Assembly: GCA_027575765.1 (NCBI GenBank)
Contig: JANBPT010001085.1
Location: 1 to 14,882 of the forward strand
Length of the DNA stretch: 14,882 nt
Source: Tieghemiomyces parasiticus
Lineage: Eukaryota; Kickxellomycota; Dimargaritomycetes; Dimargaritales; Dimargaritaceae
Direction of reading: 5' to 3'
The notes below the pieces were generated by a model. The model saw only the letters and a list, made by a program, of their open reading frames with translations. It did not search any database and was not told where the DNA came from. Both the position numbers and the translations under genes were made by a program. Shown here in pieces: positions 8,760 to 14,882 of the stretch. Positions within the stretch are counted from its first letter, which is position 1; every line of letters starts with the position of its first letter.

Positions 8760-9299
8760 CTGGTTGTATAAATGGTTTCACGCCGGTTCCAAAAAGCTGT
8801 GATGCAAAAGGTTAGCCAGGTCGATTAGAATTGAGGGGCTTTTGGAGGCTACCAAGGTTTGACAAGCCCAAGAAGTCGGTATAGCGTGGTTCCTAATTCA
8901 GCACTGCCTGGGGTTAAATTCTGCCCGGAGATTCACGGCATCTTTAACCATCCGCTCCTTTCAGCAGTGGCTGGAGGCTTCAGTAAGCGGACTCTCTTTG
9001 CTAGATAGGCACTAATTCGCTCGATAAGGACTGCATTGGCGCTCTAACAGTTAGCAAACGTGCCCGAGCCTACTTACCACACTGGCGTCATTGGCGTTAC
9101 AATAACTGGCCCCAAGCGATTGGGTGGCGGGATTGAAAAGGCGCCAATTGGGCCGCGGACGCACGTTGCGATTACTGGAATCCAGGTTGGACAGTTCACC
9201 ATCCTCTGGTTCGCGTCCACGTTTTCCGTTACCGGAGTTAAGACTGAGAGCTCCGCTCACAGCGAGCGTGAGAGCAAAAAGAGAGTAACCGATCCGCAT
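7629..9299 (-). CDS. Candidate two-exon secreted protein of unknown family (possibly decaying)
   Basis: Exon A (9299-9078, 74 codons) begins MRIGYSLFALTLAVSGALS, a clear signal peptide. It then reads as a polar, charged segment and ends at a perfect GTAAGT donor (9077). Exon B (8759-7629, 376 codons) has strong coding character. An acceptor AACCAG at 8765-8760 joins both in phase 0 without a stop, giving about 450 residues (intron 318 nt). The mature protein looks mostly alpha-helical with an acidic patch (EDEEEG) and a Pro/Ser-rich tail; no membrane segment or known domain was seen. In exon B the first ATG is only at 8498, while coding-like sequence continues well upstream, so the true start must lie further 5'. 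The proposed intron is long and itself contains coding-like pieces with a TGA (8780-8778), so gene decay is a real alternative. I do not recognise the family. Confidence 0.5.
8781..8935 (-). pseudogene. Coding-like debris between the two exons
   Basis: Read on the minus strand, one frame gives YTDFLGLSNLGSLQKP (about 8883-8836). After a shift of frame near the C4 run at about 8834, the frame of the long exon gives SILIDLANLLHHSFLEPA (to 8781), then TGA, and then NHLYNQAWESF, continuing straight into the long exon. A third frame reads ERISAYLAKRVRLLKPP upstream (about 9021-8971) and ends at TGA 8935-8933. This looks like an old exon broken by an indel and a nonsense change (CGA or TGG to TGA). 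A CTAAC branch-like site with CACAG acceptor (8816-8797) also lies here, so part may be intron. Confidence 0.4.
9078..9299 (-). CDS. Signal-peptide exon of a secreted protein
   Basis: The 74-codon exon starts in a good context (ctgccATGc). Residues 1-19 form a signal peptide ending GALS. The following part carries KR-GRE and EPEDGE charged clusters and one cysteine (67). Reading on past GTAAGT gives a short tail ending at TAA at 9051. If unspliced it would be an 82-residue secreted peptide. A second downstream option uses a donor in the codon after SY with acceptor TGCAG, giving a short C-terminus ending at 8933. Confidence 0.55.
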
Positions 9300-9420
9300 G
9301 GCAGAATGAAAAATGAATGAACGATGAAAATATGAGCTTTGCTCCAGTGAATGTGTAAGAAGACAAAAATTGGTTGAGTAAATTCATAAGAGTTTAAATT
9401 TAAAATAAAATAAAATAAAG
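9300..9420 (-). promoter_or_regulatory. Promoter region of the signal-peptide exon, with TTTTA repeat
   Basis: On the minus strand TTTATTTTATTTTATTTTAAATTTAAA (9420-9394) lies about 95-120 nt before the ATG at 9299. It is both a pentanucleotide microsatellite and a TATA-like element. The function is inferred from position. Confidence 0.4.
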
Positions 9421-12400
9421 CTCGTGTCCAAAGGCCGCTGGGAAACTAGATAAAATGGGGGGTGTCTTTGAAGTAATTACACGCGTGAAAGTACATGGGG
9501 CCGGACGGCGAGGAGTGTCCTATTTATCTACCTTAGATCCCAATCATAGGGACTGATAAGGGTCGCTGCGTTGCTATTCAGGATACGAGACACGAATGCC
9601 GGAACCCCTCTCCTGCACGAACGGCCGAGATAGTAAGGTCAGCCATGGTAACCTAAAGAAACCACGACAACGCAATGGGGAACTCTGCCCAAACTGTATG
9701 GACGTTATCGATATGAAGTAGTAATAGTAAATCACGTAACTCTGTAACGCCTGCAAGGCTGTACATGTGTTACCTTCAAGTCAACGAGAATGGATCATTA
9801 CGCCTACATTCCCAGCCCAGATTGAGGGCTGGCTCTAAGGCAAAATGGCACAGCATGCAACAATGGACTATACGAAGGACGCATTGTCGTCGTACGGGTG
9901 CTGTACAACAGCCCTTTCCCGTTTCTTTTCCTCTCTCTCTCTCTCTCTCTCTTGCCTTCGCCTGCGGACATGGCAACAGCCACCGTTGGGGAGTTAATGG
10001 CCACCATCGGTCTGTACAACCGCCCTAAACAGTCCCCGACTACCGACTGTGGGTGCAGCGCTGACTGCCGCCAAAGGTGCGCTTTTCAATGGGTTTAGAT
10101 AGTTTTTTCAGCAACAAAGGGGAGGTGACGAGGGGGACTCGGATTATCGGCTACAGGCCGGCGTTATAACAACGGCCACTGGACGCCGTAGTACAGCGGC
10201 ATTTTCTTTTGGTACCAATGATCTCACCTTAACGGGAGGTGCTGGGTACCGACAATATCTGGGCCCGTAGACTGGCGGGTATAGGTGCTAATCGGAGAGA
10301 CCGTGGCTGATTGCGTGGGCGTCTGCCTACACTGCAGATATCGGTATTTATCCCAAGCGGTTCGATCGCTGATATCGATTAGGCCAATAATGAGCAAAGC
10401 GGACTTCATGCACATAGCTGGGGAGAATACGGTGAGAGTGACAAATAAATTGAGGTGGGCGTGTGGGGAAGGCTGTTTGGCTATAGCCCAAGGGCGGCGA
10501 GGCTACAGGACAGTAGGTTGGTAATATTTTGTTGATGAAGGGTGGTCTGACACCTTTGTAGGCATCGTCGACTTGGTTGCTGGAGGTGGTGTGGATATTT
10601 TGAAAGTTTGCCTAAAATTAATACTAGGCACGTAGTTCATGGATAGTGCATATGGTGTGAGAAGGTTGAGTTTATTACTTGTCGTAATGGCCCTTAATAG
10701 CCTTCGTGGGCGAAATGGTACGTAATCGTTGGGAACTCGGAATACCCTTACCCCTATAAATATAATCGCCAGGGCTATGCGAATATAATACCAAATTAGG
10801 CAGGGAACTACACACGGTAAATGAAGACAAGTAAACGGGTGTACACCGATATGGACATTGTCATCGGATGGGTGAGCAGTAGTGATCAACCTTCATATTC
10901 AGCAATCAGATATACCGTTATATATTGCTTCTATGACTGCTGGCGCTCCACCAGGCTATGAATATAGAGTCGCAGTGAACCATCTAACCTATGCCGCAGT
11001 TAGCGAAAGTCAGCCACATGTGAGGAAACCGCCGGCTTTCGTTTACGGGGTTGATTTAGTAGCCAGCAACTGGGGGCTATTCCTGGCTATAGTGTGCCAG
11101 CTGCATGGTCATTGGTGTAATGCCCCCCCTCATTTGTCGTTGAAATTTAATAGGTTAGGGCAGCACGAGAAGTGATCCTCTATACCCCGTACCCGACAAA
11201 GAGCACGTGTGACCACCACACGGGCCTTCAACTCAGGCGTTTTTAATTTAAGGGCGATCCTATCACGTGGCAATAACCTGACCAACAGCGGCTTCGACCG
11301 TCGAATCGGCTGGCTTCAGGATAAACCTGACAGTCACCTCTGCCCTTGACATGATCCGTCCTTCATATTTTATCCTCCAATTGGAGACCACTGCCCGCCC
11401 CACTCACTAACCACGCCAGGCTTCCAGCTAACTAGGGGTGCCTGAGATGGTGATTTCCCCCAGCATACCTCCACACACTCTGCAGATTTCTGGCACCCCC
11501 GAATATCAAGGATGGGCACACTCGGGTTAGGGGTTGATTAACAAGCCTGTCCCAGTCGCTGGTCCATCGTTGCAGAGGAATTCCGGGACGCAAGACCCTG
11601 CCTCCCGACTGCATCACCTCCCCCTGGAGCGCTGCGCAGCGGTGTAACCTAGCCGGGCAGTGGCTGAATCGGCGGAGCTGCGACGCACGTTGTTATTGGA
11701 GGGGGGATTGGGGAAACAGCAGCGTGTATGGGGGAGGAAGGCGCCATTTCGAGCGGATTAGAACAGGTGGACTGAAATAACTGTCGTATATGAGCTGTAA
11801 AACGATAGGCTGATTGGCAGCGTGGAACAGAGTAGGCACGACCATCTAGACGCAATGTTTATATGGCTAATTAGCCGCTATTCCCTGCCAACACCTTGTG
11901 GGGGGTGGGGAAAATGCACACGGGACAAGGCGACCCCGTCAGTCGAGATGACGGTGGTGCTATTGGGCAAGCTGAAGTATTAGCAGTAGGAGATAGTTGC
12001 AGGGGGCTTCGTGGCATCTCATAAAGTAGAGGCGCCGGTGACACATACCCACTTCCCCTCCAACTGATGCTACAGCCTGCCCGGCTGCTGAGTTCGGTGG
12101 GAAACCGTGCTAACCTCCCCCGCTCTAAACTTGGTTTTTTCCCACCTACCGCTATCCAATCGGCTGGCCGCATATGGCTCACACCCAACCACCTACCCAT
12201 TCCACTTGTTGTTGTTTACACTCGCGTTTTTTTTTTATCCAACGACATACACCCTTCCCTCTTCAATGTCTTCCGCCGCTCCGATTGCTCACCTACAGCC
12301 CCTTGATCCCCCCACTCTACTCTCCTTTCATCGGCAGTGTGGGGAGGGGTGAAGATGAGCTCACTGCCATCCTGTTCCTTTACTTTCCTACCCCCTCGGG

Positions 12401-12702
12401 GCCCAGTGTTTTGTTTACCTGTACATGCTAACCGTAGCATCCGCTCCTCCATACAATACTAGTTGCTCTGTGCATCCCTCCTATCCAAAACTACCTCTTC
12501 TACTCCCTCGACACAGTTCTATTATCCACTCATCCTTCGGTAGATAAACTGGCCTTGTTTATCCGACCGCTTTGTTCAACCAACGTATCCCGTCTCTATT
12601 ACTGGTACTGCCTCCCAACCTACTGCCCATCCCACAGCCCATCTTGTACTTGCACACTCTTATCCTACAATACCCATAACTATAACCTGGCACCGACTGT
12701 AA
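9421..12702. other. 3.3-kb region without a recognisable gene
   Basis: Scattered ORFs of 60-128 codons (for example 10503-10889 minus, 10882-11175 plus and 11871-12200 minus) overlap one another on both strands and show no domains. A (CT)11 microsatellite lies at 9931-9952. From about 12040 to 12700 the plus strand becomes strongly C/T-rich, probably the promoter and leader of the zinc-finger gene to the right. No tRNA, rRNA or transposon signature was found. Confidence 0.45.
9931..9952. repeat. (CT)11 microsatellite
   Basis: Eleven perfect CT units lie inside a longer pyrimidine tract. Short ORFs on both strands across it are artefacts of the repeat. Confidence 0.9.
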
Positions 12703-12945
12703 CGACCCTCGTTGCTGTTATTTACCTCAACTCACCTTACAAGGTCACCCAACCTTCGCCTGCGCTCTGCTTCTCAACCAGCGACCACCTACCAAATCGA
12801 TAGCCAAGCAACCAGCTCTCCTGTTGACAAGCTATACAGGCCAACATCCCCTCCTCACCGTTGCGCTCGATCCGCTCAATTGCCCCACCCGTGTGGGCAG
12901 CCGATATCCGCACCAGCACTATCTCTCGCCCACCTTCCTTGTATC
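12703..12945 (+). other. Open upstream extension of the zinc-finger frame
   Basis: The reading frame of the zinc-finger protein continues upstream of its first ATG for 81 codons, to a TAA at 12700-12702, with no stop and no ATG. The translation is Ser/Pro/Thr-rich, like the rest of the protein. Acceptor-like AG sites (for example CTTACAAG ending near 12742) could attach it to an exon further left. If not, it is simply a leader that is open by chance. Confidence 0.35.
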
Positions 12946-14882
12946 ATGCCCATCGACCTCCAGCGGTCCCTCCTCCCAAACATCACCAGCCTGCCCTTCA
13001 TGACCGGCCTCATGAGCCTTAATCCATCCCACACTGAGCGTATACTCAAGGGCGGCCCTTCAACCTCTTTGAAGCGCAGTTTCAAATCTCCCAAAGACCG
13101 TAGCGTCCCAGCAAGCGCGTCTAAGCGCCCACGCACCGAGACCGGCCCGACGCTCGTCACCCACCTACCCACCCGGCTAGGCCACTCGGCGGTCCGCAGG
13201 TTCCGATTTCCCAAGCCCCGCCGCCCACTCAAGCCGCTCGATTTTAAAGCCGGTCTAATCAACCGGCCCCCTGTCGCATCATTCAGCCAGGGCACTCCAA
13301 CAAGTTCTGCCCACACCCCGTCGCCAGAACTCTACCAGAAGTCGCTGATCACGGTTGGCCTTTCCACACCACAGCCCCGGGCGGCGGTCGCCGGCGGTAC
13401 CGTGACACTCACGGTGGCCCCGTTCGACCTGGTCACCCACCTGCATCAAATCAACCGCGCCTGCTCTGTCCTTGGTCCACGCTGCCCAACTATTGGCGGA
13501 GGCCGTGGCCTCTGGCCAGGCCACGACGTGAGTCTACCATGTACGGCTTATGTTGGTCGACCCGCCACCGCGGGCCCGCTATTCAACGGCGAGATCCCTG
13601 AGGTCACAGAAGCCGCCAACTACCTCCATCGCCAGTGGATCTGCCAATTCTGTACCAAGGCGTACAAGCAGCGACCCCGCTTGGTCCGCCACCTACCGCG
13701 GTGCCGTAAGCTGCCAGCCTTCGACCTTCGCCTCGCCGACCTCCGCCCTATCCAGCCCGCCGACCGCGATGCCGGGATTAGCTATTGTGTCTGTGTGCGG
13801 CACCGCCCGGCCCACCTGCAACTCGCTGCCATCCCCGGCCCGCCACCGGGCCGGATGCCTGGCTCCCACACCCAGTCGCGTCGGCGCCCATCAGTGACCC
13901 TGCGCCCGCTCAATCACCTCTCGCCTGAATCGGACGCTACCTCGGACGAGGATAGCGAGTCCCGCCCCATGATCCAGTGTGACCAGTGTTTTGTGTGGCT
14001 GCACATGACCTGTGTGGGGATTGACGAGGACCGTGTGCCCGACGTCTACAGCTGTCCGCGCTGCGCCTCATCGTCGCCCCCGTCTAACCCCTCAGCATCG
14101 CGGCCGCCCCGCCCCGGTCTCCCCATCCATCCGGGATTGCCGTCGGCTCGCCCGGGTCCCCTCCGTAATCGAATGGGCCGGCCCGTGGCTGTTCCTGGCC
14201 GTCGCAAGGTTCCACTCTCTCCTAACAGCGCCCAGCTCGAGCAACTACTGGCTGATATGCCTGAGACCGGGGTCCGTTCATCTCTTCCTCTGCACGCCCA
14301 AAAGCCCCCACCAGGTCGTCTCTCCAAATGCGGAGCAAGTTCGGGCAAGTCCCGCTTCCAGCCCCACCCATCCCGTCGCAGCACGGCACGTGGCCCGGAT
14401 AACCCCAGTGGCACCTCACTTCCCCACATTCCCCCGGCCAACATGTTCACCAGCAGCACGGGTCCGCACCACCTGGCCCATCATCGGCCGTCCCCACCCG
14501 TCACCTTATCCGACGCGCATCCGGCCAGTCGGTCTAGCGGTCACAATAGCCACACGGGCACTCCATTGATCCGCCAGATCAGCGCGCCGCAGCCCAACTT
14601 AGCGCTTCTGTCCGGGCACGCCGGAGAATTGGGTGCCATCCACCCAGACCTGCTATACTCGGATGACCCAGCCGTCCTCGACACCCTCACATTCGCCGCC
14701 ATGGGTTCAGCTCTCTACCCTTCTGTGGGGTTCTCATCCGAGGGTCCACCGGGCGCGCTCGCCGCCCCCGTCCCACTGACCAGTATGCCACCTTCCGAGG
14801 CCGCCGGGGGCCCACCAAGCCTACCGGTCGGACCGAGTAATCCACTCTGGGACTTTTACAACAATACCGATTTTCTCAGCTC
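12946..14882 (+). CDS. C2HC zinc-finger and PHD-finger nuclear protein, 3' end outside window
   Basis: One frame stays open for 645 codons to the window edge. The N-terminus is basic with nuclear-localisation-like clusters (SASKRPR at 57-63, RRFRFPKPRRP at 84-94). A C2HC finger at 233-253 (C233, C236, H249, C253) reads WICQFCTKAYKQRPRLVRH and resembles the fingers of Requiem/MYST proteins. A PHD finger follows with ligands C281, C283, C345, C348, H353, C356, C370 and C373. Its core MIQCDQCFVWLHMTCVGI is typical of histone-tail readers. The loop between C283 and C345 is about 61 residues and acidic near its end (SPESDATSDEDSESR). The rest is Pro/Ser-rich and disordered. It probably binds modified histone H3 as part of a chromatin complex. 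The frame is also open upstream to 12703 without an ATG, so a 5' exon may exist. GTGAGT at 13528 is a possible unused donor. Confidence 0.8.
   Translation, partial: MPIDLQRSLLPNITSLPFMTGLMSLNPSHTERILKGGPSTSLKRSFKSPKDRSVPASASKRPRTETGPTLVTHLPTRLGHSAVRRFRFPKPRRPLKPLDFKAGLINRPPVASFSQGTPTSSAHTPSPELYQKSLITVGLSTPQPRAAVAGGTVTLTVAPFDLVTHLHQINRACSVLGPRCPTIGGGRGLWPGHDVSLPCTAYVGRPATAGPLFNGEIPEVTEAANYLHRQWICQFCTKAYKQRPRLVRHLPRCRKLPAFDLRLADLRPIQPADRDAGISYCVCVRHRPAHLQLAAIPGPPPGRMPGSHTQSRRRPSVTLRPLNHLSPESDATSDEDSESRPMIQCDQCFVWLHMTCVGIDEDRVPDVYSCPRCASSSPPSNPSASRPPRPGLPIHPGLPSARPGPLRNRMGRPVAVPGRRKVPLSPNSAQLEQLLADMPETGVRSSLPLHAQKPPPGRLSKCGASSGKSRFQPHPSRRSTARGPDNPSGTSLPHIPPANMFTSSTGPHHLAHHRPSPPVTLSDAHPASRSSGHNSHTGTPLIRQISAPQPNLALLSGHAGELGAIHPDLLYSDDPAVLDTLTFAAMGSALYPSVGFSSEGPPGALAAPVPLTSMPPSEAAGGPPSLPVGPSNPLWDFYNNTDFLS

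Noticed and set aside
10357..10372. GGTTCGATCGC, a tRNA B-box-like sequence
   Set aside because: No matching A box at the right distance, no acceptor stem and a poor T-arm stem, so there is no tRNA cloverleaf.
10503..11175. ORFs of 128 (minus) and 97 (plus) codons
   Set aside because: No recognisable motif, composition like the surrounding spacer, and no transposase or reverse-transcriptase signature when read for one.
11432..12200. Chain of three minus-strand ORFs
   Set aside because: Tried to join them as exons of one gene, but no convincing splice signals, domains or coding bias were found.
13528..13610. GTGAGT donor-like site inside the zinc-finger gene
   Set aside because: Removing the segment to the best acceptor shifts the frame, while the unspliced frame stays open and coding-like.
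14012..14569. 185-codon ORF in another frame of the zinc-finger gene
   Set aside because: Shadow of the main frame caused by high GC; the zinc-finger frame has the recognisable domains.

Overview
The window looks like nuclear DNA from a filamentous, probably early-diverging fungus. The evidence is spliceosomal introns with fungal-type sizes and signals (148 and 182 nt), GC-rich coding sequence with C or G favoured at third positions against AT-richer spacers, CT-rich promoters with TATA boxes, an algal/plant/fungal-type molybdate transporter, and short secreted-protein genes. I cannot fix the genus; a Zoopagomycota-type fungus is only a guess. No bacterial operon, CRISPR array, rRNA or tRNA gene was seen.

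Layout. At the left edge a minus-strand gene (465 to 1, running off the window) encodes the N-terminus of a probable mitochondrial protein whose presequence is split by one intron. A 1.9-kb spacer leads to a complete two-exon MOT1-type molybdate transporter on the plus strand (2399-4092), the best-identified gene here. After a 1.1-kb spacer with an orphan TATA box and a strong hairpin comes a small minus-strand gene for an 86-residue secreted peptide (5213-5473) with its own TATA box. From about 6400 to 7330 lies the decayed body of a Tc1/mariner-family DNA transposon. Its transposase can still be followed through several frames, from the helix-turn-helix to the carboxy-terminal GxYI end. Next, 7629-9299 (minus) holds a second secretory locus: a signal-peptide exon and a long downstream ORF of unknown family. 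Between the two lies a stretch that reads like broken coding sequence, so this is either a two-exon secreted protein of about 450 residues or a decaying gene. About 3.4 kb without a recognisable gene follows. The right end (from 12946, possibly earlier, to the edge) is one long open frame for a chromatin/transcription-type protein with a C2HC zinc finger and a PHD finger.

The genes do not form a pathway. The middle part (5.2-9.3 kb), with two signal-peptide genes on either side of a dead transposon, resembles a fast-changing accessory segment between conserved genes. The least described items are the two secreted proteins, which match no family I know, and the PHD protein with its unusually split zinc finger.
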